From NCBI RefSeq assembly GCF_030418125.1, contig NZ_JAUHTR010000016.1:1-64000 (forward strand): 64,000 nt of DNA. The letters are read 5' to 3'. Made by a program: the position numbers and the translations under genes. Each line of letters begins with the position of its first letter. Positions within the stretch are counted from its first letter, which is position 1. Of this stretch, positions 26,435 through 35,800 are shown one piece after another. The stretch comes from Fictibacillus fluitans (GTDB lineage Bacteria > Bacillota > Bacilli > Bacillales > Fictibacillaceae). The notes under the pieces are model-generated. The model was not told the DNA's origin and did no database searches. It saw only the letters and a list, made by a program, of their open reading frames with translations.

Positions 26435-26530
26435 TTAACAAACAAAACAAGTACAACCAATGACAATCAGCAAAATGAACAGAATAATCAGAAGTAAAAA
26501 GCTATGGCCTAATCCAGTACCGCACCCCAT
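26435..26530 (-). CDS. YjcZ-family hydrophobic microprotein (copy 3)
   Basis: 31 aa, MGCGTGLGHSFLLLIILFI then LLIVIGCTCFVC, preceded by AAAGGAGGAG. More divergent than copies 1 and 2 but with the same layout: short Gly-rich start, one membrane helix and a GCxC-type end. Confidence 0.78.
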   Translation of the reverse strand: MGCGTGLGHSFLLLIILFILLIVIGCTCFVC

Positions 26531-26743
26531 TCTAAATCTCCTCCTTTGGTCTTCTCCACATCATATAGTGATCTGTCACGGTTTGATTAGACGAATGCCC
26601 AGGTTCCCTAAAATTTCTTCCTAAGCTGCAAAGTAAATATGTGTAATTTTTCTCATAATTCTCAGGATGCATAGTACTTTTTTGAATGTTTATGCTATAG
26701 TAGAAACAGTGAAAATATTACTCGAACAGTGGGAGTGTGTCAG

Positions 26744-27622
26744 ATGAAAAAATGGTTAGTGTCCCTTGGACTTGCTGCCGGAGTTCTGTCGCTGTCTGCG
26801 TGCAACTCAGGTGCAGGATCAGAGAAAGTTGTGGAATCCAAAGCTGGAGACATCACCAAGGATCAATTCTACAAGGAGCTTAAGACGCAATATGGCGATC
26901 AGGTTCTTAAGCAAATGGTAGATAACAAGCTTCTCGAAAAAAAGTACAAGGTTACGGATAAAGAAATCAATACCGAAATCGATAAGATCAAAAAAGAGCT
27001 GGGCGGAGAAGACCAGTTTAAACAAGCCTTGAAACAAAACGGCATCAAGAATGAAAAAGACTTGAAAAAGCTTGTAAAAACCCAGCTGTTAAATAAAAAA
27101 GCAGCAACGGACGGCGTAAAAGTCAGCGATCAGGAAATGCAGAAAGTCTTCAATGACAAGTATAAAGAAGAAGTAAAAGCAAGCCACATTTTGGTGGATG
27201 ACAAAAAGACAGCGGATGAAGTAAAAGCGAAGCTTGATAAGGGCGGAGATTTTGCCAAACTTGCTGACCAGTATTCCAAAGACCCAGGTTCAAAATCCAA
27301 GGGCGGAGAACTCGGCTACTTTGGCAAAGGCCAAATGGTTCCTGAGTTTGACAAGGTTGCATTCAAGCTGAAGCCTGGACAAGTCAGCGATCCGATTAAG
27401 ACCCAGTTCGGCTACCATATTATTAAAGTCGAAGACAAGAAGACCAATAAGTTTGAAGATAAAAAGAAACAAATTAAGGAAGAATTGCAGCAGCAAAAAG
27501 CAAAATCAACTGATGAAGTCATTTCCAAGCTTCAAAAGGATGCAGACATCAAGATTAACGACAAAGATCTTAAGGATGCCCTTAAGAAACAAGATCCACA
27601 ATTACCGCAGCAAACACAGTAA
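26744..27622 (+). CDS. prsA: Foldase lipoprotein PrsA
   Basis: 292 aa from the ATG at 26744 (GGGAG upstream). Signal peptide with lipobox LSAC (Cys20), so it is a lipoprotein on the outer face of the membrane. The parvulin (PpiC) domain spans about 130-235 (KASHILVDDKKTADEV ... FGYHIIKVEDKK), flanked by a charged chaperone-like N-terminal domain and a Lys/Gln-rich tail. It folds secreted proteins and penicillin-binding proteins. In B. subtilis it lies in the same yha region, controlled by transition-state regulators such as ScoC. Confidence 0.96.
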   Translation: MKKWLVSLGLAAGVLSLSACNSGAGSEKVVESKAGDITKDQFYKELKTQYGDQVLKQMVDNKLLEKKYKVTDKEINTEIDKIKKELGGEDQFKQALKQNGIKNEKDLKKLVKTQLLNKKAATDGVKVSDQEMQKVFNDKYKEEVKASHILVDDKKTADEVKAKLDKGGDFAKLADQYSKDPGSKSKGGELGYFGKGQMVPEFDKVAFKLKPGQVSDPIKTQFGYHIIKVEDKKTNKFEDKKKQIKEELQQQKAKSTDEVISKLQKDADIKINDKDLKDALKKQDPQLPQQTQ

Positions 27623-27640
27623 TCCGGGCATCTGCCTGAT

Positions 27641-27674
27641 GGAGGAAGGCTCATTAAGAGTCTCCTCTTTTTGT
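27641..27674 (+). terminator. Terminator after prsA
   Basis: About 10-bp stem (GAGGA-A-GGCTC / GAGTCTCCTC, one bulge) followed by TTTTTG, 19 nt past the prsA stop. Confidence 0.7.
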
Positions 27675-27708
27675 TTCATCCACTCCCTGCTCACTATAGA
27701 TCATAATA

Positions 27709-27738
27709 AAAAAAACCGGCCGCTAGGCCGGTTTTTTA
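27709..27738. terminator. Bidirectional terminator between prsA and yhaL
   Basis: Perfect 11-bp stem AAAAACCGGCC / GGCCGGTTTTT, loop GCTA, with A and T runs on both sides. It serves yhaL on the minus strand and backs up the prsA terminator; its right edge abuts the yhaL stop. Confidence 0.88.
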
Positions 27739-28014
27739 TTCATTTACTGATTTGTTTCTCCGTTCACGCTCATCGGCAATCCGTTTCATAAAAACTTCCC
27801 CTTCTTGTTCGATCACCTTCAAATCCAGTTTCTTCTGTTCAGATCCCAAGTTATAACTGCGGTATGCGCTAAAAATTATGCCTGCCACCACGAAATAAAC
27901 CCAAAATGGTGTAAGTTCAAAGAAATACTGAATAGGAGCAAAAAATTGCTTTAAGATTAAAAGAGCAACCACCAAAACACCAAGACCCAGGGCTACATAT
28001 CGATATCCTTTCAT
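27736..28014 (-). CDS. yhaL: Sporulation protein YhaL
   Basis: 92 aa from the ATG at 28014 with GGGAGGAAGGG upstream. Two hydrophobic segments (about 5-22 and 35-52, the latter FWVYFVVAGIIFSAYRSYN) precede a charged C-terminal tail ending in VFMKRIADERERRNK. The tail and second helix match YhaL of B. subtilis, which is about 70 aa; the extra N-terminal helix here makes it longer. A sporulation role is known only by annotation. Confidence 0.8.
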   Translation of the reverse strand: MKGYRYVALGLGVLVVALLILKQFFAPIQYFFELTPFWVYFVVAGIIFSAYRSYNLGSEQKKLDLKVIEQEGEVFMKRIADERERRNKSVNE

Positions 28015-28095
28015 TTCCCTTCCTCCCATAGACAAGCTTCGTAATTCCATCTTATGAAGGCGAAAAAGAATATATGTCACCCTGACTGCTTTTTA

Positions 28096-29406
28096 TTAAC
28101 CGGCTGATTGTGGAGCCACTGTCTTCTGTTTGTTCTCCGCCGCCAGTTTTTGATCATGAAGGCGGAACATCACATGATACATAAAGGCACTGATAACGGT
28201 AAACACAAACAGAAGAAAGAACGTCCATCGAAAACCGATCCACAGTGTAAGCGGAATCGCCAATGGCGCAAGACTGCGGCCAATGGAATAACGCAGTCCC
28301 GCTGCGGCAAAGTATTGGCCGCGCATATGCTCCGGAGCAAGCTTAGAAATAAAGCTTTCCTGGATCCCTACCACCATGAGCTCGGCAGCGGTAAAGATGG
28401 CGATGGCCAAAAGAAGAAACCAAAGAATCGTTGTATTTCCGTATAAAAGCATCGCGACACCATATAAAAGAGAAGAAATGACAAACACATTTCCTTCTTT
28501 GTATTTGTTCATCCACTTCGACATAAATACGGTGAACAAGGCAACCAACAGCCCGTTTGTGGAAACAATGTAACCGAATGCCTTTTCACCGGTAAGCGAA
28601 AATGACCAATTCCCCAGATGAAGAAGCGTCTGATCAGGCACCTTTTCAGTCGTATAGACAGCAATCAGTAAATCGAGCTGCATAAACGTCTGGGCCACAA
28701 GGATACCGGCAAGAATAAACAGCAGAAACAGCTTATCCTTTGCTATCACCCGGTAGTCCTTCAACTGATCCAGGACAACCTGGTTCCACTTTTTTGGGCC
28801 TTCCGCCTGGTCTCCTGCAATCGGCTTTTTCTCAGGCACTGTTTCCCTTATATACTTTTGCAGGATAAAGGTCAGGATGATGCCGACAATCGTACACGCC
28901 AGCAGCAGTTCAAACCGGTAATCAAAAAAGAAAATGCTGCCCAGCGCAGGACCAAAAACCACTGAAATGTTAATACTCGTATAAAAAACAGCAAATACTT
29001 CACTGCGGTTCTTTTCAGGAACAACGTCTGCGATCATCGCATGGCTGGCCGGCCAGTATAATGAACCGAATAGCCCTAAAGCGGTAAATGCGAGAAAAGT
29101 CCATACAGGTGAATCCAGCCACGGTGAATTGGCAAATGCAAATACGGCAAAGGACACGGCCTGGCCCGCTCCTGCAATTACCATCATTCTTTTCCTGCCA
29201 AACGTATCCGCACAATAGCCTCCGACCAGATTCGTAACCACACCGACCAGTTGGGAAGCCACCAGAAGCATCCCTGCCTGTTCTTTTCCAAGTTGATCGG
29301 AAAAGTAAATGGCCATGTATGGGAAAAACATCCAAAATAATAAATTGATGACAAACTCGCCAAGCAGACGGACTTTAATGTTTCTGTCCCAATCTTTCCA
29401 TTTCAT
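28096..29406 (-). CDS. MFS multidrug-type exporter
   Basis: 436 aa with 12 expected membrane helices. Motif A is clear: GGYCADTFGRKRMM (about residues 50-63). A central loop (about 195-220) divides the two halves, and sequence order is typical of drug-proton antiporters of the MFS. The start at 29406 (KWKDWDRN follows) fits the first helix; its ribosome site is weak. It does not belong to the yha cluster of B. subtilis and sits between yhaL and yhaM, so it is probably an insertion. The long leader with a terminator and short ORF suggests drug-dependent control. Substrate unknown. Confidence 0.85.
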   Translation of the reverse strand: MKWKDWDRNIKVRLLGEFVINLLFWMFFPYMAIYFSDQLGKEQAGMLLVASQLVGVVTNLVGGYCADTFGRKRMMVIAGAGQAVSFAVFAFANSPWLDSPVWTFLAFTALGLFGSLYWPASHAMIADVVPEKNRSEVFAVFYTSINISVVFGPALGSIFFFDYRFELLLACTIVGIILTFILQKYIRETVPEKKPIAGDQAEGPKKWNQVVLDQLKDYRVIAKDKLFLLFILAGILVAQTFMQLDLLIAVYTTEKVPDQTLLHLGNWSFSLTGEKAFGYIVSTNGLLVALFTVFMSKWMNKYKEGNVFVISSLLYGVAMLLYGNTTILWFLLLAIAIFTAAELMVVGIQESFISKLAPEHMRGQYFAAAGLRYSIGRSLAPLAIPLTLWIGFRWTFFLLFVFTVISAFMYHVMFRLHDQKLAAENKQKTVAPQSAG

Positions 29407-29492
29407 CCCTATCACACTCTTTTCATCATTAAAAATCCAATACCATTTCTCCCGGTCTCTTGAGGGATGGATAGGAAAGCGGCATAAAAAGC

Positions 29493-29535
29493 ATAAAAAA
29501 GCCTGCAGCTGCGCATTCCACGTCAACTACAGGCT
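29493..29535 (-). terminator. Intrinsic terminator inside the MFS leader (attenuator)
   Basis: 12-bp stem on the minus strand, AGCCTGTAGTTG / CAGCTGCAGGCT (two G-T pairs), followed by TTTTTT. It lies 87 nt before the MFS start and about 250 nt past yhaM, so it stands between a probable promoter and the exporter gene. An alternative hairpin (29530-29556, around CCATACGTATGG) would use part of its left arm. Confidence 0.75.
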
Positions 29536-29685
29536 TTAACCATACGTATGGAAGGCCATAAGCTGACAGATGAACCAACGCTCAAGAGAAAGGGTCATAA
29601 CTGAATAAACCAATGCTGTACATGAGAAACGCAAAGAAACTGAAGTTCTTTTTGGCCATCATGGTACACCGGTTGATTTACTTAG

Positions 29686-29724
29686 TTATTTAGCAGACAC
29701 CTTTACTTGAACAATGGGTTTCAT
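29686..29724 (-). CDS. Probable leader peptide of the MFS exporter
   Basis: 12 codons, MKPIVQVKVSAK, with a consensus GGAGG 9 nt before the ATG. It lies 25-40 nt after a likely promoter and about 150 nt before the leader terminator. This is the size and position of ribosome-stalling leader ORFs of antibiotic-resistance genes. There is no protein-level evidence; the call rests on the site and the layout. A second, weaker short frame (29582-29662) lies downstream. Confidence 0.5.
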   Translation of the reverse strand: MKPIVQVKVSAK

Positions 29725-29747
29725 CTGTCATAGCCTCCATCTCATTA

Positions 29748-29790
29748 ATCTCTCTTACAATTTACCATACTCCCACGCTTTTAGACAATC
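29748..29790 (-). promoter_or_regulatory. Probable promoter of the MFS leader
   Basis: Directly after the yhaM stop, minus strand: TTGTCT, 18-nt spacer, TG-G-TAAATT (extended -10). The predicted start lies about 10-20 nt before the GGAGG of the leader ORF. Confidence 0.5.
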
Positions 29791-30748
29791 ACTTTTTTAC
29801 CAATTCCTGTTCAAAAAGCGGTTTGTAGAGACTTCTGTTCTCAAGCGGAAAAATCTTTTCCGTGAATTCCCCTGGTTCCACTTTGCCCAGTGCGCGATCC
29901 ATCATGTTGATTTTCGCATCAAAGTTATCAATCATATGAAGGATCTCTGCCTCTCGAATCATCGGTGCCTTGGGGCTGCCCCACTCCGGCTTGCTGTGAT
30001 GGCTGAGCACGAGATGCTGAAGCACAGTGACTTCTTCTCCTTCTATTTCGAGCTCCTTGGCAACAATTCCAATTTCATTGACCATGATGGAGATATGCCC
30101 AAGAAGCTTTCCTTCCAAGGTGTAGCTTGCTGCCACAGGTCCGGACAGCTCAATGACTTTTCCAAGATCATGAAGAATAATGCCGGAGTACAGCAAATCC
30201 GTGTTCAGTGAAGGATAAAGTCCTGAGATGCCTCTCGCCAAATCAAGCATGGAAACCACATGATAGGCCAGGCCGGAGACAAACTCATGGTGGTTTTTGA
30301 CAGCCGCAGGATACTTCAGGAAATCTCCCTGATATTTTTTCAGAAGATGCCTGGTAATCCTTTGAATGTTGGGATTTTGCATATCAAAAATGTATTGCGT
30401 GATTTTTTCCATCATCACATCTTCTGTCAGCGGGGCTGTTTCCACAAAGTCCCCGATTTTTACGCCGTCCATATCGGTGGCAGGACGGATATGTTTCAGC
30501 TTCAACTGCAGCTTGCCTCTGTAGCTGTTCATCTCTCCTATGATTTTGACCAGCGCCTGAGGAACATATTGCTGCTCATCTTCAGGAGAACAATCCCATA
30601 ATTTTGCTTCAATGTCCCCCGTTTGGTCCTGCAGCGTTAAGTTTAAAAACGGTTTCCCGTTGCTGGCAGTCGATTTAGAGGAGGATTTAATCATCAGATA
30701 CGAATCTACCATCTCTCCCACTTTATGTTGGGCCAAACCTTTTTTCAT
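29789..30748 (-). CDS. yhaM: 3'-5' exoribonuclease YhaM
   Basis: 319 aa. An N-terminal OB-fold (tRNA_anti type; residues about 15-95, with [20 protein letters not shown]) is followed by an HD phosphohydrolase domain with [14 protein letters not shown] (His-Asp metal pair) and later [17 protein letters not shown]. Cytoplasmic RNA/ssDNA 3'-5' exonuclease. In B. subtilis it is encoded next to yhaN and yhaO; here a CssRS-like pair separates them. ATG with GAGGTG upstream. Confidence 0.95.
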   Translation of the reverse strand: MKKGLAQHKVGEMVDSYLMIKSSSKSTASNGKPFLNLTLQDQTGDIEAKLWDCSPEDEQQYVPQALVKIIGEMNSYRGKLQLKLKHIRPATDMDGVKIGDFVETAPLTEDVMMEKITQYIFDMQNPNIQRITRHLLKKYQGDFLKYPAAVKNHHEFVSGLAYHVVSMLDLARGISGLYPSLNTDLLYSGIILHDLGKVIELSGPVAASYTLEGKLLGHISIMVNEIGIVAKELEIEGEEVTVLQHLVLSHHSKPEWGSPKAPMIREAEILHMIDNFDAKINMMDRALGKVEPGEFTEKIFPLENRSLYKPLFEQELVKK

Positions 30749-30782
30749 ATGTGCACCTCATCTTTTTAATAAATATAGCAGA

Positions 30783-32135
30783 CTACGACAGCCTGTCTTT
30801 CGGAAGAATGACTTCAAATAAAATACCATCGTCAACATTGGTTACCTTTGGTCTTCCACCGTGCAGCTCGGCAATTCGATTCACAATAGCCAGGCCAAGA
30901 CCGAATTGACCCTTGTTGCCTTTGCGGAACGGCAGGAAAAGTGTCTCACGGTCACGGTCGGATAGTTGCTCGCCATCATTCCATACACCCAGAGCAATGT
31001 TGCTCCCTTCTTCTTTTGCCGATAAAACAATACGGGACTTGGCATATCTCATGGCATTCTGAATGAAGTTTTCAAACACAATGGTGATCTGTTCACGGTC
31101 TCCCCAGAACAGTACTTCATCACCCGTAATGGTAATTTCAATATCATCCCGTTGAAAACGGAAGCGGCTGATAATCTCTTCGGCAAGTACTCCAAAATAA
31201 ATCAGTTCCCATTGAAGGGTCTGTTGCTTTAGTGTATCAAGCTTTGTGAAATACAGCATGTTTTTCACCCGGTTTTCCATCCGGTCCGCTTCATTCAATA
31301 TAACATCCATCATGTCCTCTATATTGTTTTTCGGCATGATCCCGTCTTTGACAGACTGTGCATAGCTTTTTATCGTCATGACCGGTGTCTTCAGCTCGTG
31401 GGAAGCATGCTGGATAAATGTTTTCTGGGCTGTATCATAGCGGATCAGGTTCTGCCGCATCGTTTCAAACTGTTGGGAAAGCCGTTGAAATTCATCATCC
31501 TCATGCCAGATAAACGGCTCCTTCCAGTTTCGTTTGGCGATCTGTTCGAACCGTTTCCCCAGAATGATAAGCGGGGCCCGCAGATACCGCGCCATCCATA
31601 GCGCCGGGATCACGGCAATCATCCCGGTGAAAAAAAGAATCCACAGCAGGCGCGTCCACAGGCGGTCGACCATCTGGTCACGATACGTATCCCACATGTA
31701 AGAAATCAGATAAAAATTGCCCTGCGAGTGGGTTTCAAGCCTTTTTACAACGTAAAAAAGCGTGGCATCCCCATAGGTGAGTTCATATTTCTGCTGCGGC
31801 TTTTTTTGTTTATAGGCGTGGGAGCTCATCTCACCAAGAACCCGCTCCGGGATATAATCTCCTTTTGTTCCCAGGTAATCGTTCTTAATCACCACATGGC
31901 CGACAGAACGGCCCAGTTTTCTTCGTTCTATAAAGTCAATGGAAGAGTCGGGATCAGGAACTTCCTTGTCCTGATCCATCAGTTTTTCCTGCTCCAATGA
32001 AATAATTTTGTAGGTTTCGTCTGTCATCGTCTTTTTTATGGAAAGAGGAAAAATAATAGCGAGTACCAGCCCGATCAGCAAAATGAGCAGGGCAAACGAT
32101 ATCCAGATTCTTTGTGTCAGATTCAGCCGGATCAT
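30783..32135 (-). CDS. cssS: Secretion-stress sensor kinase (CssS-like)
   Basis: 450 aa. Two membrane helices (about 10-32 and 165-185) enclose an extracytoplasmic sensor domain of about 130 residues, followed by HAMP (PALWMARYLRAPLIILGKRF) and HisKA with FIQHASHELKTPVMTIKSYA. The ATPase domain ends with FGLGLAIVNRIAELHGG. Length and the region SYMWDTYRDQMVDRLW to the H box resemble B. subtilis CssS, which senses misfolded exported protein and induces htrA/htrB. The start overlaps the cssR stop (ATGA). Confidence 0.85.
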   Translation of the reverse strand: MIRLNLTQRIWISFALLILLIGLVLAIIFPLSIKKTMTDETYKIISLEQEKLMDQDKEVPDPDSSIDFIERRKLGRSVGHVVIKNDYLGTKGDYIPERVLGEMSSHAYKQKKPQQKYELTYGDATLFYVVKRLETHSQGNFYLISYMWDTYRDQMVDRLWTRLLWILFFTGMIAVIPALWMARYLRAPLIILGKRFEQIAKRNWKEPFIWHEDDEFQRLSQQFETMRQNLIRYDTAQKTFIQHASHELKTPVMTIKSYAQSVKDGIMPKNNIEDMMDVILNEADRMENRVKNMLYFTKLDTLKQQTLQWELIYFGVLAEEIISRFRFQRDDIEITITGDEVLFWGDREQITIVFENFIQNAMRYAKSRIVLSAKEEGSNIALGVWNDGEQLSDRDRETLFLPFRKGNKGQFGLGLAIVNRIAELHGGRPKVTNVDDGILFEVILPKDRLS

Positions 32136-32803
32136 GAAGTAACAATCCTGTACCCGTTGCCATACACCGTTTCAAGGTTCAAGCGCGGCATTTTCTTTCT
32201 GACCCGCCTGATAACGTCATCCACTGCACGCTCAGAACCGAAATAATCGGTTCCCCATACATGGGACAGAATCTCTTCCCTTGCTTTGGATGTTCCTAAA
32301 TTTTCAATCAAGTACAAAAGAACATCCATTTCCTTTGAGGTCAGGTTGATCAATTCATCCTCAAAGGTAATTTTCCTGGCGACAGGATCGATCATATAAC
32401 CTGTAATTTCGATTTTCTTCGGCGCCATCGCGCCGGTTTCGTAGATGCGGGTCAATAGTTTTTTGGCGCGAATAACAAGTTCACGCGGCATAAAAGGCTT
32501 CGCCAAATAATCATCGCTTCCCAGTTCAAGTCCGACAATGCGGTCAAGGTCCTGGTCTCTTGCTGAAATAAAAATTACCGGGGTGTCAGAATGCTGTTTA
32601 ATTTTCCGCAGCACTTCATAGCCGTCAATACCGGGCAGCATGATATCCAGAATCCAAAGATGAGGGGCATCCGTTACATTCCGGGCTGCCTCTTCCCCAT
32701 TGTTGAAGACGGTCACATTCCACCCCTCTTGTTCCATATAGGCTTTTAACACTTGCGCAAGATTTTCTTCATCTTCCACAAGGTATATTTGATAGTCAGA
32801 CAT
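32132..32803 (-). CDS. cssR: Secretion-stress response regulator (CssR-like)
   Basis: 223 aa, OmpR class. The receiver domain begins IYLVEDEENL; the phospho-acceptor Asp is in HLWILDIMLPGIDGYE, and the conserved Lys in YLAKPFMPREL. The winged-helix domain ends with RRVRKKMPRLNLETVYGNGYR. HLWILDIMLP and GTDYFGSERAVDD closely resemble B. subtilis CssR. It sits between yhaN and cssS, only about 60 nt after yhaN, so it may be read from the yhaON transcript as well. AGGAGGG precedes the ATG. Confidence 0.87.
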   Translation of the reverse strand: MSDYQIYLVEDEENLAQVLKAYMEQEGWNVTVFNNGEEAARNVTDAPHLWILDIMLPGIDGYEVLRKIKQHSDTPVIFISARDQDLDRIVGLELGSDDYLAKPFMPRELVIRAKKLLTRIYETGAMAPKKIEITGYMIDPVARKITFEDELINLTSKEMDVLLYLIENLGTSKAREEILSHVWGTDYFGSERAVDDVIRRVRKKMPRLNLETVYGNGYRIVTS

Positions 32804-32862
32804 TGATTATTACCCTCCTGTTTTACGGGCGTCTTTATTCCTTTATATCATAACGCACCCGC

Positions 32863-35800
32863 TTATGAAAAAGCACCTTCCTGACGATAGGCACCCTCCT
32901 GCTTCTTTAACGTAATGACCGGTAATTCCGGCCGGTCCCGAAACAGGTGCTCATGGCAAGTGAAAAATATCAGCTGCTTTCCTGACCCCATCGACGTCAG
33001 CAGATCCAGTGTATGCTTTGTCCGGACAGCATCAAAATTGACCGTAATGTCATCCACTATCAATGGCAGGCTCTCCTTCTGGTAGAGAGAAGCAAGAGAT
33101 AGCCGCACACACAAATATAATTGTTCCGCCGTGCCTCTGCTCAGTTCTCCCGGATGAAAACGAACACCATCATGCCGCTCCAGTTCCAGGGCGTCTTGTC
33201 CCCCGCCTGACAAATACAGCTGAACGTATTTTCCGTTCGTTATTCTTGTAAAGTATTGCGAGGCTTGTTGAATAATGGCGGGCAGCCGCTCGGCATGAAA
33301 TTGTTCTTTCGTTTTCTTCAGAAGGTCCGCTGCAATTCTGTGCACACTCCACATTTTCGCTTGATCTTTCAATACATTCCGGAGATTTTCATACCGCTGC
33401 AGGCATTCCGAATAGCTTTCCTCATCTTGCAGGGTCTGCAGCACAAGGGAAAGCTCGGCACTTTTTCGCTGCAGCTTTTTCATCTGAAGCTCTTTTTCTT
33501 TTAGCTGCTCTTCTGAAAAAGCATGTTCCTTGTCCACATTAAAGTCCTTATCGAGCAAAGTGACTGCCAGTTCTTGAACGTCTTCCCCGGTATAGCCAAA
33601 TGACTGCAGCTGAAGCGAGGTCTGCTCGAGCAGCTCCATTGTTCTTTTTCGGGTCTCCGCTCGGCCGCCTATGAGCCTGTAGTCTTCCTCGGTTTTTGCT
33701 TTTGCCTGCGAAAGAAGTGTATTGATTTCCAAATCATAACTTTGTTTTTTGGACAACTGCTCGTTCAAATGGTCAGCAGCTGTATTTAATTTATCCTTCA
33801 GCGCTTCCTGCACCTGAAGCTTTTCCTTTTCCTGCTGAAGCAGCAGCCGTGCCTCCGTAATCTTCCCCTGATAAGAAGATCCCTCCGGAAGACGGAGCCG
33901 GTGCGTTAAGGTATCAGCCTCTTTCAATATGCCGGAAATCCGTTCGTCTGCTTGTGCAATGTTTAAAAGCAGCTGTTTTCTTTCCAAAACAGATTCTTTC
34001 AGCTTTTCGATTTTTTCAAAGTATCCCGGAATCAGGAGATTTCTCCACGGCCCTTTATATTGGTTGATATTACACCATTGCACAACCGCGGCTTCGTTTT
34101 CATATTGTTCAAGCTCAAGCTTGTCATAGTTTGCAGCCTGCTGCTGGTAAGAATGTTCCAGCCGTTTGGCCTCATTTCTCATTCTTTCAAGCTCTGCCCG
34201 TTTTGCCCTTTCATCCGCATACCGCTCACTGATCATGTCCAGTTCTGTTATACTGGATAACCCTGAAAGCTCATCTTCCAGTGTCCTGATTTTTGCAAGA
34301 AGCTCCTTATTATGTGTGCCGGCTGAATAAGGTTCATTCTTACGGTGTGAACTCTTGATCCAGAAATAGGCACCTGCCCCTAATACTACAGCAAAAAGCG
34401 CAGTTCCAAACAGCTCCCCTTTAACCGCAAGATAAATCAGGCAAGCAGCGGCCAGAATGCTAAACACCAGTAAAGGCAATAGTGATTTAGAATCGGAAGA
34501 GGCATTCGGATTCGCCAAAACCGCCTGAAGCTGTTCCCTTTCAACCAACAGCCGTCTGTTGGCCGAGTCCCTTTCCGCACGTTCTTTTAATTTATGAAAC
34601 TCCTGGTCTTCAATCACTCTTCCTTTTTGCTGGCGAAGCCCTTCCTCTGCAGACTCAAGCCGGCCACGTGCATTCTCAAGCTCCTGATCCAGCCAGCCTT
34701 TCTTCTGATCAAGCAAATCCGCCTTCTTGATTAACATCAGGAGCTCATTTTTTGGCGCCAGTCCGGTGTTAAGCTGTTCCAACTCGTCTGTTTCTCCTCT
34801 AAAGCCTGTTTCCTCTAGTAAGCGCCGGGCTTCCAATTGTACCAATTCCGCTTTTTGGACCCAGCCGTGTTTTTCCCCCATCAATCTTTCCAAGTCATGA
34901 CTCTTTTGTCCTGCGGAAACAATGAGGCTTTCGGCAAACAGAACTTCTTCATTTATATGAATGGCTTTAAGCTGCTTTTCAATTTCTTGAACCCTGTTTT
35001 GAAAAACAAGCAACTCTCCTTCCACGTCCAGACGCTTTTCCTGCAGCTGCTCCAATCGGTGAAGCCCGTTTTCAGGGAAGCTGTTCTCTGGCAGTGTTTG
35101 CAGGGCAAGCTGATGCTCTTTCCACTTTTGCAGGGCAGGGAGAACACTTTTCCATTTTTTTGTGTTGTACCAATGATCCTGAAGCTTCTTCTTCTCTGCT
35201 TCCGTCTCCCTGATCGCCGCCTCTGTCATTTTTAATTCTTGAAGGGAAGGCTGAAACTCCTCATTTTTCCGTCTCCACGTCCTGAGCTCCTCTTCTGTGC
35301 TCTCCAGCTGCTGCAGCAATTCGTTGATTACCGGCTTTTTGCCTCCCGGTTTAAACAGCATCGACTGCCTTTTCTCCAGCTGGCTTTCAAGCTGCTGCAG
35401 TTCCCTGCTGCCGGTCATTCCTGCACTCAAAAGGTAATCTCCCAGTTGTTCCGAGCTTAATTTTTCAATTTCCTGCAGACCCTCAAGACCAAAGCAATAG
35501 ATGCCCTGAAACAGGGATCGGTCCATTCCTTTCAATACTGTATGAAGAAGTTCTTCTCCTCCCTGCAGTCCACCTTCCCCGTAAACCGTCACATTCCCGG
35601 CCGCTTTGCCTGCAACCCGCTCAATGGTTAAATCGCCGTAGGAGTCGGTATGAATAGTGATAGATCCGCCAATCCGGTTTCCATCTTTCGGCTCATACCG
35701 TCTTTCATTCGTCACCTTGGAAGGAAAGCCAAAAAGCATACAGGTAATAAAATTCTTCAGCGTCGTTTTCCCGGCTTCATTTTCACCTGAAATAAAAAGA

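Noticed and set aside
29582-29662. Second short frame in the MFS leader (26 aa, MMAKKNFSFFAFL...)
   Set aside because: No good ribosome site; kept only as a remark because it lies between the leader ORF and the terminator.
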